DNA from: Pithys albifrons albifrons
Lineage: Eukaryota > Chordata > Aves > Passeriformes > Thamnophilidae
DNA length: 64,000 bases
Direction: 5' to 3'
Assembly: GCF_047495875.1 (NCBI RefSeq)
Contig: NC_092465.1
Coordinates: 17,501 to 81,500, forward strand
Part shown: in pieces, positions 25,428 through 37,168 of the stretch
How the letters are laid out: each line of letters starts with the position of its first letter
How positions within the stretch are numbered: the stretch's first letter is position 1
Program-made: the position numbers and the translations under genes
Notes under the pieces: model-generated
The model's input: the letters and a program-made list of their open reading frames with translations, nothing else
Told to the model about the DNA's origin: nothing
Database searches by the model: none

Positions 25428-25500
25428 GAAGGTTGGTTGCCGTGGGGCGACGACTCGGGCGTCAAATGTCCCCAATGTGCGCCAGCCATGGGGCAAAGCC
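25428..25500. repeat. Q module 3 (subclass b)
   Basis: Carries GTCAAATGTCCCC and CCAATGTGCGCC, the subclass b form. It starts 708 bp after M1 starts. The following tail lacks GAGGGTCGACGCCTC, an internal deletion near 25712. Confidence 0.85.
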
Positions 25501-27000
25501 TCGGGCGCCGGGGGTTCCCAAGGGGGGGTTCCGAGGGGCGGAGCCTCGGGCGCCGTAGGTCCCTAAGGGGGGGTTGCCGAGGGGAGGCGCCTCGGGCGCC
25601 AGGGGTCCCCGAAGGGGGGGTTGCCGAGGGACGACATTTCGGGCAGCGGGTTCCTCAAGAAGGATTCCCGAGGGACGACATTTCGGGCACTGGTGCGCCC
25701 CAAGGGGGAGTTGCCGGGGGTCCCCAAAAGGGGGTTGCCGAGGGGCGAAGACTCGGGCGCCGGGGGACCCCAAGGCGGGGCTGGCCGAGGGGCGGCGCCT
25801 CGAGCGCCGAGGGTCCCCAAGACGGGGCTGGCCGAGGGGCGGAGCCTCGGGAGCCGAGGGTCCCCAAGGCGGGCCTGGGCGAGGGGCGGAGCCTCGGGCG
25901 CCAAGGGTCCCCAAGGCGGGCCTGGGCGAGGGGCGGAGGCTCGGGCGCCAAGGGTCCCCAAGGCGGGCCTGGCCGAGGGGCGGAGCCTCGGGAGCTGAGG
26001 GTCCCCAAGGCGGGGCTGGCCGAGGGGCGGAGCCTCGCGCGCCTGGGGTCCCCAAGGCGGGGCTGGCCGAGGGGCGGAGCCTCGAATGCCGGGGGTCCCC
26101 AAGGCGGGGCTGGCCGAGGGGCGGAGCCTCGGGCGCCGAAGGTCCCCAGGACAGGCCTGGCCGAGAGGCGGAGCCTCGGGCGCCGGAAGACCCCAAGGCG
26201 GGGATGGCCGATGGGTGGCGCCCCGGGCGCCGGGGTTCCCCAAGGCGGGGCTGGCCGAGGGCCGGCGCCTCGAGCGCCGAGGGTCCCCAAGACGGGGCTG
26301 GCCGAGGGGCGGAGCCTCGGGCGCCGAGGGTCCCCAAGGCGGGCCTGGGCGAGGGGCGGAGCCTCGGGCGCCGAGGGTCCCCAAGACGGGGCTGGCCGAG
26401 GGGCGGAGCCTCGGGCGCCAAGGGTCCCCAAGGCGGGCCTGGCCGAGGGGCGGAGCCTCGGGAGCTGAGGGTCCCCAAGGCGGGGCTGGCCGAGGGGCGG
26501 AGCCTCGGGCGCCTGGGGTCCCCAAGGCGGGGCTGGCCGAAAGGCGGAGCCTCGAATGCTGGGGGTCCCCAAGGCGGGGCTGGCCGAGGGGCGGAGCCTC
26601 GGGCGCCGAAGTTCCCCAGCGCAGGCCTGGCCGAGGGGCGGAGCCTCGAATGCCGGGGGTCCCCAAGGCGGGGCTGGCCGATGGGTGGCGCCCCGGGCGC
26701 CGGGGTTCCCCAAGGCGGGGCTGGCCGAGGGGCGGAGCCTCGAATGCCGGGGGTCCCCAAGGCGGGGCTGGCCGTTGGGCGGCGCCTCGGGCGTCGGGAG
26801 TCCCCAAGACGGGGCTGCCGAGGGGCGGCGCCTCGGGCGCCTCGGGTCCCCAAGGCGGGGCTGGCCGAGGGGCGGAGCCTCGGGCGCCAAGGGTCCCCAA
26901 GGCGGGGCTGGCTTAGGAGCGGCGCCTCGGGCGCCGGTGGTCCCCAAAGGGGGGTTGCCGAGGGGCGAGATTTTGGGCACCGGGGGTCCCCAAGAGGGGG

Positions 27001-27443
27001 TTGCCGAGGAGCGACGCCACAGGCCCCGGGGGGCCCAAAAGGGGGGGTTGCCGAGCGGCGACGCCTCCGGCGCGGGGTCCCTGAGGCGTTGTTGCCGTGG
27101 GGCGACGCCTCGGCGCCGGCGGTCCCAAAAGGGGGGGCTGGCCGAGTGTGGGCGCTTTGGGTGCCGAGCGTCCCCAAAAGGGGGCTGGTCGAGGGGCGGC
27201 GCCATGGGCGTCGCAGGTTCCCAAGGCGGGGCTAGCCGAGGGGCGGCGCCTCGGGCGCCGGGGGGTCCCCAAGGAGGGGTTTTCGCTGGGCAACACCTCG
27301 GGCGCCGGGGATCCCAAAGAGGGGGTCCGAGGGGCGACACCTCGGGCGCCGGGGTTCCCCAAGGGGGGTTGCCGAGGGCCGAGCCCTCAGGCCCTGGTTT
27401 TCCCCAAGGGGGAGTTTGCCGATGGGCGAGACCTCGGTCGTCG
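27001..27443. repeat. R module, copy 2 (full)
   Basis: Landmark GTGTGGGCG at 27146. It carries two small deletions, GGCGCGGGGTCC for GGCGCTGGGGGTCC and CTCGGCGCC for CTCGGGCGCC. The second is shared with copies 3, 5, 6, 7 and 8, which suggests a common sub-lineage. Confidence 0.85.
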
Positions 27444-27875
27444 GGAGTCCCCAAGGCGGGGCTGGCCGATGGGCGGCGCCTCGGGCGCCTCGGGTCGCCA
27501 TGGGCGGGGCTGGCCGAGGGGCGGCGCCTCGGGCGCCGGAAGTCCCCAAGGCGGGGCTGGCCGAAGGGCGGAGCCTCGGGCGCCAGGGGTCCCCAAGGCG
27601 GGCCTGGCCGAGGGGCGGAGCCTCGTGCGCCGAGGTTCCCGAAAGCGGGGCTGGCCGAGGGGCGGAGCCTCGGGCGCCGGGGGTCCCCAAGGCGGGGCTG
27701 GCCGAGGGGCAGAGCCTCGGGCGCCGAGGGTCCACAAGGCGGGCCTGGCCGAGGGGCGGAGCTTCGGGCGCCATGGGTCCCCAAGTCGAAGCTGGCCGAG
27801 AGGCGGCGCCTCGGGCGCCGGCGGTACCCAAGAGGGGGTTGCCGAGGGGCGAACTCTTGGGCGCCGAGGGTCCCC

Positions 27876-27948
27876 GAAGGTTGGTTGCCGTGGGGCGACG
27901 ACTCGGGCGTCAAAGGTCCCCAATGTGGGCCAGCCATGGGGCAAAGCC
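27876..27948. repeat. Q module 4 (subclass a)
   Basis: GTGGGCC form, 1481 bp before M2. Confidence 0.85.
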
Positions 27949-28616
27949 TCGGGCGCCGGGGGTCCCCAAGGGGGGGGTTCCGAGGGGCGGAGCCTCGGGC
28001 GCCGTAGGTCCCTAAGGGGGGGTTGCCGAGGGGAGGCGCCTCGGGCGCCAGGGGTCCCCGAAGGGGGGGTTGCCGAGGGACGACATTTCGGGCAGCGGGT
28101 TCCCCAAGAAGGATTCCCGAGGGACGACATTTTGGGCACTGGTGCACCCCAAGGGGGAGTTGCCGAGGGTCGACGCCTCGGGCGCCGGGGGTCCCCAAAA
28201 GGGGGTTGCCGAGGGGCGAAGACTCGGGCGCCGGGGGACCCCAAGGCGGGGCTGGCCGAGGGGCGGAGCCTCGGGCGCCGAGGGTCCCCAAGGCGGGCCT
28301 GGCCGAGGGGCGGAGCCTCGGGCGCCAAGGGTCCCCAAGGCGGGCCTGGCCGAGGGGCGGAGTTTCGGGAGCCGTGGGTCCCCAAGGCGGGGCTGGCCGA
28401 GGGGCGGAGCCTCGGGCACCTGGGGTCCCCAAGGCGGGGCTGGCCGAGGGGCGGAGCCTCGAATGCCGGGCGTCCCCAAGGCGGGCCTGGCCGAGGGGCG
28501 GCGCCTCGGGCGCCGGGGGTCCCCAAGGAGGGGTTTCCCCTGGGCAACACCTCGGGCGCCGGGGATCCCAAAGAGGGGGTCCGAGGGGCGACACCTCGGG
28601 CGAAGGGGGCCCCAAA

Positions 28617-29356
28617 GGGGGGTTCCCGACGGATGACATTTTGGGCACCGGGGGTCCCCAAGGGGGGTTCCCGAGAGACGACATTTTGGGCGCCGGGGGT
28701 CCCCAAGGGGGGTTCCCGAGGGCCGACATTTTGGGCATTGGGGGTCCCCAAGGGGGGTTCCCGAGGGACGACATTTTGGGCACCGGGGGTCCCCAAGGGG
28801 GGTTCCCGACGGACGACATTTTGGGCACCGGGGGTCCCCAAGGGGGGTTCCCGACGGACGACATTTTGGGCACCGGGGGTCCCCAAGGGGGGTTCCCGAG
28901 GGCCGACATTTTGGGCGCCGGGGGTCCCCAAGGGGGGTTCCCGAGGGCCGACATTTTGGGCGCCGGGGGTCCCCAAGGGGGGTTCCCGAGGGTCGACATT
29001 TTGGGCACCGGGGGTCCCCAAGGGGGGTTCCCGAGGGCCGACATTTTGGGCGCCGGGGGTCCCCAAGGGGGGTTCCCGAGGGTCGACATTTTGGGCACCG
29101 GGGGTCCCCAAGGGGGATTCCGGAAGGACGAAATTTTGGGCACCGGGGTTCTCCAAGGGGGGTTCCCGAGGGGCAACATTTTTGGCACCGGGGTCCTCAA
29201 GGGAGGTTTCTGAGAGACGAACTTTTGGGCACCGGGGGTCCCCAAGTCGGGCTCCCGAGGGCCGACATTTTGAGCACCGGGGGTCCCTAAGGGACGTTCC
29301 CAAGGGACGACGCTTTGGGCACCCGGGTCCCCAAAGGGGGGTTCCCGAGGGCCCAC
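28617..29356. repeat. D array 2, 11 regular copies
   Basis: Anchors fall from 28638 to 29088 at 45-base steps. The order of variant units is close to array 1 but not identical; for example the second unit reads GAGAGACGAC. The same degenerate tail follows. Confidence 0.95.
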
Positions 29357-29657
29357 ATTTTTGGCACCGGGGCTCCCCAATAGGTGGTTTCGGGAGGGCG
29401 ACATTTCGGGCACGCAGGTGGGGTCCCCGGGTGGGGCTCCCGAGGGGCGACATTTCGGGCACCGGGCGCCGGGAGGTCCCCGACGGGGGCTCCCGGGGGG
29501 CCTGCATTTCAGGCAACGGGGGCGGGGGTTCCCGGCGGGCGCTCCCAGAGGGCGGCATCTTGGGCACCGTGAGGTGGGGTCCCCGGTGGGAACTCCGGGG
29601 GCGACATGTCAGGCACTGGGGTGAGGGAGTCCCTGGGGTCCCCAAGGCGGAATTGCC
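29357..29657. repeat. M block 2
   Basis: Starts 4637 bp after M1 and shares CCCCGACGGGGGC with M1 and M3. It follows D2 directly. Confidence 0.9.
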
Positions 29658-30064
29658 GAGGGGCGACGCCACGGGCGCCGGGACTCCCCAGGGCGGGGCT
29701 GGCCGAGGGGCGGCGCCTCGGGCGCCGAGGGTCCCCAAGGTGGGCCTGGCCGAAGGGCGGAGCCTCGGGCGCCAAGGGTCCCCAAGGCGGGCCTGGCCGA
29801 GGGGCGGAGCCTCGGGCGCCGGGGGTCCCTAAGGCGGCCCTGGCCGAGGGGCGGCACCTCGGGCGCCTGGGGTCCCCGAAGCGGGGATGGCCGATGGGCG
29901 GCGCCTCGGGCGCCGTGGGTCCACAAGGCGGGCCTGGCCGAGGGGCGGAGCCTCGGGCGCCATGGGTCCCCAAGTCGAAGCTGGCCGAGAGGCGGCGCCT
30001 CGGGCGCCGGCGGTACCCAAGGGGGGGTTGCCGAGGGGCGAGCTCTTGGGCGCCGAGGGTCCCC

Positions 30065-30137
30065 GAAGGTTGGTTGCCGTGGGGCGACGACTCGGGCGTC
30101 AAATGTCCCCAATGTGCGCCAGCCATGGGGCAAAGCC
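30065..30137. repeat. Q module 5 (subclass b)
   Basis: GTGCGCC form, starting 708 bp after M2. It matches Q3 but keeps the tail that Q3 has lost. Confidence 0.85.
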
Positions 30138-31284
30138 TCGGGCGCCGGGGGTCCCCAAGGGGGGGTTCCGAGGGGCGGAGCCTCGGGCGCCGTAGGTCCC
30201 TAAGGGGGGGTTGCCGAGGGGAGGCGCCTCGGGCGCCAGGGGTCCCCGAAGGGGGGGTTGCCGAGGGACAACATTTCGGGCAGCGGGTTCCTCAAGAAGG
30301 ATTCCCGAGGGACGACATTTCGGGCACTGGTGCGCCCCAAGGGGGAGTTGCCGAGGGTCGACGCCTCGGGCGCCGGGGGTCCCCAAAAGGGGGTTGCCGA
30401 GGGGCGAAGACTCGGGCGCCGGGGGACCCCAAGGCGGGGCTGGCCGAGGGGCGGCGCCTGGAGCGCCGAGGGTCCCCAAGACGGGGCTGGCCGAGGGGCG
30501 GAGCCTCGGGAGCCGAGGGTCCCCAAGGCGGGCCTGGGCGAGGGGCGGAGCCTCGGGCGCCAAGGGTCCCCAAGGCGGGCCTGGGCGAGGGGCGGAGCCT
30601 CGGGCGCCAAGAGGCCCCAAGGCGGGCCTGGCCGAGGGGCGGAGCCTCGGGAGCTGAGGGTCCCCAAGGCGGGGCTGGCCGAGGGGCGGAGCCTCGGGCG
30701 CCTGGGGTCCCCAAGGCGGGGCTGGCCGAGGGGCGGAGCCTCGAATGCCGGGGGTCCCCAAGGCGGGGCTGGCCGAGGGGCGGAGCCTCGGGCGCCGAAG
30801 GTCCCCAGGGCAGGCCTGGCCGAGAGGCGGAGCCTCGGGCGCCGGGGGTCCCCAAGGCGGGGATGGCCGATGGGTGGCGCCCCGGGCGCCGGGGTTCCCC
30901 AAGGCGGGGCTGGCCGAGGGGCGGCGCCTCGAGCGCCGAGGGTCCCCAAGACGGGGCTGGCCGAGGGGCGGAGCCTCGGGCGCCGAGGGTCCCCAAGGCG
31001 GGCCTGGGCGAGGGGCGGAGCCTCGGGCGCCGAGGGTCCCCAAGACGGGGCTGGCCGAGGGGCGGAGCATCGGGCGCCAAGGGTCCCCAAGGCGGGCCTG
31101 GCCGAGGGGCGGAGCCTCGGGAGCTGAGGGTCCCCAAGGCGGGGCTGGCCGAGGGGCGGAGCCTCGGGCGCCAAGGGTCCCCAAGGCGGGGCTGGCTTAG
31201 GAGCGGCGCCTCGGGCGCCGGTGGTCCCCAAAGGGGGGTTGCCGAGGGGCGAGATTTTGGGCACCGGGGGTCCCCAAGAGGGGG

Positions 31285-31730
31285 TTGCCGAGGAGCGACG
31301 CCACAGGCCCCGGGGGGCCCAAAAGGGGGGGTTGCCGAGCGGCGACGCCTCCGGCGCTGGGGGTCCCTGAGGCGTTGTTGCCGTGGGGCGACGCCTCGGC
31401 GCCGGCGGTCCCAAAAGGGGGGGCTGGCCGAGTGTGGGCGTTTTGGGTGCCGAGCGTCCCCAAAAGGGGGCTGGCCGAGGGGCGGCGCCATGGGCGTCGC
31501 GGATTCCCAAGGCGGGGCTAGCCGAGGGGCGGCGCCTCGGGCGCCGGGGGGTCCCCAAGGAGGGGTTTTCGCTGGGCAACACCTCGGGCGCCGGGGATCC
31601 CAAAGAGGGGGTCCGAGGGGCGACACGTCGGGCGCCGGGGTTCCCCAAGGGGGGTTGCCGAGGGCCGAGCCCTCAGGCCCTGGTTTTCCCCAAGGGGGAG
31701 TTTGCCGATGGGCGAGACCTCGGTCGTCGG
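31285..31730. repeat. R module, copy 3 (full)
   Basis: Landmark at 31432. Private changes include GGGCGTTTTGGG for GGGCGCTTTGGG and GACACGTCGG for GACACCTCGG. Confidence 0.85.
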
Positions 31731-32301
31731 GGGTCCCCAAGGCGGGGCTGGCCGATGGGCGGAGCCTCGGGCGCCAAGGGTCCCCAAGGCGGGGCTGGCC
31801 GATGGGCGGCGCCTCGGGCGCCGGTGGTCCCCAAAGGGGGGTTGCCGAGGGGCGAGATTTTGGGCACCGGGGGTCCCCAAGGCGGGGCTGGCCGATGGGC
31901 GGCGCCTCGGGCACCTCGGGTCGCCATGGGCGGGGATGGCCGAGGGACGGCGCCTCGGGCGCCGGAAGTCCCCAAGGCGGGGCTGGCTGAAGGGCGGAGC
32001 CTCGGGCGCCGAGGGTCCCCAAGGCGGGGCTGGCCTAGGGGCGGAGCCTCGGGCGCCGAGGTTCCCGACAGCGGGGCTGGCCGAGGGGCGGAGCCTCGGG
32101 CGCCGGGGGTCCCCAAGGCGGGGCCGCCTGAGGGGCGGAGCCTCGGGCGCCGAGGGTCCACAAGGCGGGCCTGGCCGAGGGGCGGAGCTTCGGGCGCCAT
32201 GGGTCCCCAAGTCGAAGCTGGCCGAGAGGCGGCGCCTCGGGCGCCGGCGGTACCCAAGAGGGGGTTGCCGAGGGGCGAACTCTTGGGCGCCGAGGGTCCC
32301 C

Positions 32302-32374
32302 GAAGGTTGGTTGCCGTGGGGCGACGACTCGGGCGTCAAAGGTCCCCAATGTGGGCCAGCCATGGGGCAAAGCC
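32302..32374. repeat. Q module 6 (subclass a)
   Basis: GTGGGCC form with no M block near it. The following unit reads CCCCAAGAAAGGGG instead of a G run. Confidence 0.85.
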
Positions 32375-33380
32375 TCGGGCGCCGGGGGTCCCCAAGAAAG
32401 GGGTTCCGAGGGGCGGAGCCTCGGGCGCCGTAGGTCCCTAAGGGGGGGTTGCCGAGGGGAGGCGCCTCGGGCGCCAGGGGTCCCCGAAGGGGGGGTTGCC
32501 GAGGGACGACATTTCGGGCAGCGGGTTCCCCAAGAAGGATTCCCGAGGGACGACATTTTGGGCACTGGTGCACCCCAAGGGGGAGTTGCCGAGGGTCGAC
32601 GCCTCGGGCGCCGGGGGTCCCCAAAAGGGGGTTGCCGAAGGGCGAAGACTCGGGCGCCGGGGGACCCCAAGGCGGGGCTGGCCGAGGGGCGGCGCCTCGA
32701 GCGCCGAGGGTCCCCAAGACAGGGCTGGCCGAGGGGCGGAGCCTCGGGCGCCAAGGGTCCCCAAGGCGGGCCTGGCCGAGGGGCGGAGCCTCGGGCGCCA
32801 AGGGTCCCCAAGGCGGGCCTGGCCGAGGGGCAGAGCCTCGGGAGCCGAGGGTCCCCAAGGCGGGGCTGGCCGAGGGGCGGAGCCTCGGGCGCCTGGGGTC
32901 CCCAAGGTGGGGCTGGCCTAGGGGCGGAGCCTCGAATGCCGGGGGTCCCCAAGGCGGGGCTGGCCGAGGGGCGGAGCCTCGGGCGCCGAAGGTCCCCAGG
33001 GCAGGCCTGGCCGAGGGGCAGAGCCTCGGGCGCCGGGGGTCCCCAAAACGGGGCTGGCCGATGGGTGGCGCCCCGGGCGCCGGGGTTCCCCAAGGCGGGG
33101 CTGGCCGAGGGGCGGAGCCTCGAATGCCGGGGGTCCCCAAGGCGGGGCTGGCCGTTGGGCGGCGCCTCGGGCGTCGGGAGTCCCCAAGACGGCGCTGCCG
33201 AGGGGCGGCGCCTCAAGCGCCTCGGGTCCCCAAGGCGGGGCTGGCCGAGGGGCGGAGCCTCGGGCGCCGGGGGTCCCCAAGGCGGGGCTGGCTTAGGGGC
33301 GGCGCCTCGGGCGCCGGTGATCCCCAAAGGGGGGTTGCCGAGGGGCGAGATTTTGGGCACCGGGGGTCCCCAAGAGGGAG

Positions 33381-33827
33381 TTGCCGAGGAGCGACGCCAC
33401 AGGCCCCGGGGGGCCCAAAAGGGGGGGTTGCCGAGCGGCGACGCCTCCGGCGCTGGGGGTCCCTGAGGCGTTGTTGCCGTGGGGCGACGCCTCGGGCGCC
33501 GGCGGTCCCAAAAGGGGGGGCTGGCCGAGTGTGGGCGCTTTGGGTGCCGAGCGTCCCCAAAAGGGGGCTGGCCGAGGGGCGGCGCCTTGGGCGTCGCGGA
33601 TTCCCAAGGCGGGGCTAGCCGAGGGGCGGCGCCTCGGGCGCCGGGGGGTCCCCAAGGAGGGGTTTTCGCTGGGCAACACCTCGGGCGCCGGGGATCCCAA
33701 AGAGGGGGTCCGAGGGGCGACACCTCGGGCGCCGGGGGTCCCCAAGGGGGGTTGCCGAGGGCGGAGCTCTCAGGCCCTGGTTTTCCCCAAGGGGGAGTTT
33801 GCCGATGGGCGAGACCTCGGTCGTCGG
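33381..33827. repeat. R module, copy 4 (full)
   Basis: Landmark at 33529. It keeps the full CTCGGGCGCC and has GGCGCCTTGGGCG for GGCGCCATGGGCG, plus GGGCGGAGCTCTCAGG near the end. Confidence 0.85.
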
Positions 33828-34353
33828 GGGTCCCCAAGGCGGGGCTGGCCGATGGGCGGCGCCTCGGGCGCCTCGGGTCGCCATGGGCGGGGATGGCCGA
33901 GGGGCGGCGCCTCGGGCGCCGGAAGTCCCCAAGGCGGGGCTGGCCGAAGGGCGGAGCCTCGGGCTCCGAGGGTCCCCAAGGCGGGGCTGGCCTAGGGGCG
34001 GAGCCTCCGGCGCCGAGGGTCCCCAAGGCGGGGCTGGCCGAGGGGCGGAGCCTCGGGCGCCAGGGGTCCCCAAGGCGGGGCTTGGCCGAGGGGCGGAGCC
34101 TCGTGCGCCGAGGTTCCCGAAAGCGGGGCTGGCCGAGGGGCGGAGCCTCGGGCGCCGGGGGTCCCCAAGGCGGGGCTGGCCGAGGGGCGGAGCCTCGGGC
34201 GCCGGGGTTCCACAAGGCGGGCCTGGCCGAGGGGCGGAGCTTCGGGCGCCATGGGTCCCCAAGTCGAAGCTGGCCGAGAGGCGGCGCCTCGGGCGCCGGT
34301 GGTACCCAAGAGGGGGTTGCCGAGGGGCGAACTCTTGGGCGCCGAGGGTCCCC

Positions 34354-34426
34354 GAAGGTTGGTTGCCGTGGGGCGACGACTCGGGCGTCAAAGGTCCCCA
34401 ATGTGGGCCAGCCATGGGGCAAAGCC
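34354..34426. repeat. Q module 7 (subclass a)
   Basis: GTGGGCC form, 1585 bp before M3. In its tail one ~45-bp unit, the one with GGGCAGCGGGTTCC, is deleted. Confidence 0.85.
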
Positions 34427-35378
34427 TCGGGCGCCGGGGGTCCCCAAGAGGGGGGTTCCGAGGGGCGGAGCCTCGGGCGCCGTAGGTCCCTAAGGGGGGG
34501 TTGCCGAGGGGAGGCGCCTCGGGCGCCAGGGGTCCCCGAAGGGAGGGTTGCCGAGGGACGACATTTTAGGCACTGGTGCACCCCAAGGGGGAGTTGCCGA
34601 GGGTCGACGCCTCGGGCGCCGGGGGTCCCCAAAACGGGGTTGCCGAGGGGCGAAGACTCGGGCGCCGGGGGACCCCAAGGCGGGGCTGGCCGAGGGGCGG
34701 AGCCTCGGGCGCCGAGGGTCCCCAAGGCGGGCCTGGGCGAGGGGCGGAGCCTCGGGCGCCAAGGGTCCCCAAGGCAGGCCTGGCCGAGGGGCGGAGCCTC
34801 GGGAGCCGAGGGTCCCCAAGGCGGGGCTGGCCGAGGGGCGGAGCCTCGGGCGCTTGGGGTCCCCAAGGCGGGGCTGGCCGAGGGGCGGAGCCTCGAATGC
34901 CGGGGGTCCCCAAGGCGGGGCTGGCCGAGGGGCGGAGCCTCGGGCGCCGAAGGTCCCCAGGGCAGGCCTGGCCGAGGGGCAGAGCCTCGGGCGCCGGGGG
35001 TCCCCAAGGCGGGGCTGGTCGATGGGTGGCGCCCCGGGCGCCGGGGTTCCCCAAGGCGGGGCTGGCCGAGGGGTGGAGCCTCGAATGCCGGGGGTCCCCA
35101 AGGCGGGGCTGGCCGTTGGGCGGCGCCTCGGGCGTCGGGAGTCCCCAAGACGGCGCTGCCGAGGGGCGGCGCCTCGGGCGCCTCGGGTCCCCAAGGCGGG
35201 GCTGGCCGAGGGGCGGAGCCTCGAATGCCGGGGGTCCCCAAGGCGGGCCTGGCCGAGGGGCGGCGCCTCGGGCGCCGGGGGTCCCCAAGGAGGGGTTTCC
35301 ACTGGGCAACACCTCGGGCGCCGGGGATCCCAAAGAGGGGGTCCGAGGGGCGAAACCTCGGGCGAAGGGGGCCCCAAA

Positions 35379-35938
35379 GGGGGGTTCCCGACGGATGACA
35401 TTTTGGGCACCGGGGGTCCCCAAGGGGGGTTCCCGAGGGACGACATTTTGGGCGCCGGGGGTCCCCAAGGGGGGTTCCCGAGGGCCGACATTTTGGGCGC
35501 CGGGGGTCCCCAAGGGGGGTTCCCGAGGGCCGACATTTTGGGCGCCGGGGGTCCCCAAGGGGGGTTCCCGAGGGTCGACATTTTGGGCACCGGGGGTCCC
35601 CAAGGGGGGTTCCCGAGGGCCGACATTTTGGGCGCCGGGGGTCCCCAAGGGGGGTTCCCGAGGGTCGACATTTTGGGCACCGGGGGTCCCCAAGGGGGAT
35701 TCCGGAAGGACGAAATTTTGGGCACCGGGGTTCTCCAAGGGGGGTTCCCGAGGGGCAACATTTTTGGCACCGGGGTCCTCAATGGAGGTTTCTGAGAGAC
35801 GAACTTTTGGGCACCGGGGGTCCCCAAGTCGGGCTCCCGAGGGCCGACATTTTGAGCACCGGGGGTCCCTAAGGGACGTTCCCAAGGGACGACGCTTTGG
35901 GCACCCGGGTCCCCAAAGGGGGGTTCCCGAGGGCCCAC
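35379..35938. repeat. D array 3, 7 regular copies
   Basis: Anchors fall from 35400 to 35670. It is the shortest array and lacks the GGGCATTGGGGG unit and the GACGG units seen mid-array in the others. The degenerate tail is intact. Confidence 0.95.
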
Positions 35939-36238
35939 ATTTTTGGCACCGGGGCTCCCCAATAGGTGGTTTCGGGAGGGCGACATTTCGGGCACGCAGG
36001 TGGGGTCCCCGAGTGGGGCTCCCGAGGGGCGACATTTCGGGCACCGGGCGCCGGGAGGTCCCCGACGGGGGCTCCCGGGGGGCCTGCATTTCAGGCAACG
36101 GGGGCGGGGGTTCCCGGCGGGCGCTCCCAGAGGGCGGCATCTTGGGCACCGTGAGGTGGGGTCCCCGGTGGGAACTCCGGGGCGACATGTCAGGCACTGG
36201 GGTGAGGGAGTCCCTGGGGTCCCCAAGGCGGAATTGCC
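35939..36238. repeat. M block 3
   Basis: Starts 6582 bp after M2. It is one base shorter (TCCGGGGCGACATG) and has CCCCGAGTGGGGC. Confidence 0.9.
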
Positions 36239-36332
36239 GAGGGGCGACGCCACGGGCGCCGGGACTCCCCAGGGCGGGGCTGGCCGAGGGGCGGAGCCTC
36301 GGGAGCCGAGGGTCCCCAAGGCGGGCCTGGGC

Positions 36333-36750
36333 GAGGGGCGGAGCCTCGGGCGCCAAGGGTCCCCAAGGCGGGCCTGGCCGAGGGGCGGAGCCTCGGGCGC
36401 CGGGGGTCCCTAAGGCGGCCCTGGCCGAGGGGCGGCACCTCGGGCGCCTGGGGTCCCCGAAGCGGGGATGGCCGATGGGCGGCGCCTCGGGCGCCGTGGG
36501 TCCACAAGGCGGGCCTGGCCGAGGGGCGGAGCCTCGGGCGCCATGGGTCCCCAAGTCGAAGCTGGCCGAGAGGCGGCGCCTCGGGCGCCGGCGGTACCCA
36601 AGGGGGGGTTGCCGAGGGGCGAGCTCTTGGGCGCCGAGGGTCCCCGAAGGTTGGTTGCCGTGGGGCGACGACTCGGGCGTCAAATGTCCCCAATGTGCGC
36701 CAGCCATGGGGCAAAGCCTCGGGCGCCGGGGGTCCCCAAGGGGGGGTTCC
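36333..36750. repeat. 418-bp tandem duplication, copy 1
   Basis: Runs from GAGGGGCGGAGCCTCGGGCG to the base before its repeat at 36751. It contains Q8 and about eight flanking units. Confidence 0.93.
36646..36718. repeat. Q module 8 (subclass b), within 418-bp duplication copy 1
   Basis: GTGCGCC form, starting 707 bp after M3. It is duplicated together with its surroundings as Q9. Confidence 0.85.
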
Positions 36751-37168
36751 GAGGGGCGGAGCCTCGGGCGCCAAGGGTCCCCAAGGCGGGCCTGGCCGAG
36801 GGGCGGAGCCTCGGGCGCCGGGGGTCCCTAAGGCGGCCCTGGCCGAGGGGCGGCACCTCGGGCGCCTGGGGTCCCCGAAGCGGGGATGGCCGATGGGCGG
36901 CGCCTCGGGCGCCGTGGGTCCACAAGGCGGGCCTGGCCGAGGGGCGGAGCCTCGGGCGCCATGGGTCCCCAAGTCGAAGCTGGCCGAGAGGCGGCGCCTC
37001 GGGCGCCGGCGGTACCCAAGGGGGGGTTGCCGAGGGGCGAGCTCTTGGGCGCCGAGGGTCCCCAAAGGTTGGTTGCCGTGGGGCGACGACTCGGGCGTCA
37101 AATGTCCCCAATGTGCGCCAGCCATGGGGCAAAGCCTCGGGCGCCGGGGGTCCCCAAGGGGGGGTTCC
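36751..37168. repeat. 418-bp tandem duplication, copy 2
   Basis: Nearly identical to copy 1; the difference I found is one G/A at 37064. Identity this high in a fast-changing array means a very recent event. Confidence 0.93.
37064..37136. repeat. Q module 9 (subclass b), within 418-bp duplication copy 2
   Basis: Exactly 418 bp after Q8. It differs by one base at its first position (AAAGGTTGG for GAAGGTTGG). Its tail also lacks the GGGCAGCGGGTTCC unit. Confidence 0.85.

Noticed and set aside
25655..29413. Open frame of 1252 codons on the minus strand, with similar long frames at 45667-49191, 42755-46075 and 32035-35241
   Set aside because: They overlap equally long frames on the other strand, consist only of Pro/Arg/Gly/Ala-rich repeats that follow the satellite period, and show no domain, splice pattern or regulatory start. 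Absence of stops follows from GC-rich units lacking TAA/TAG/TGA.
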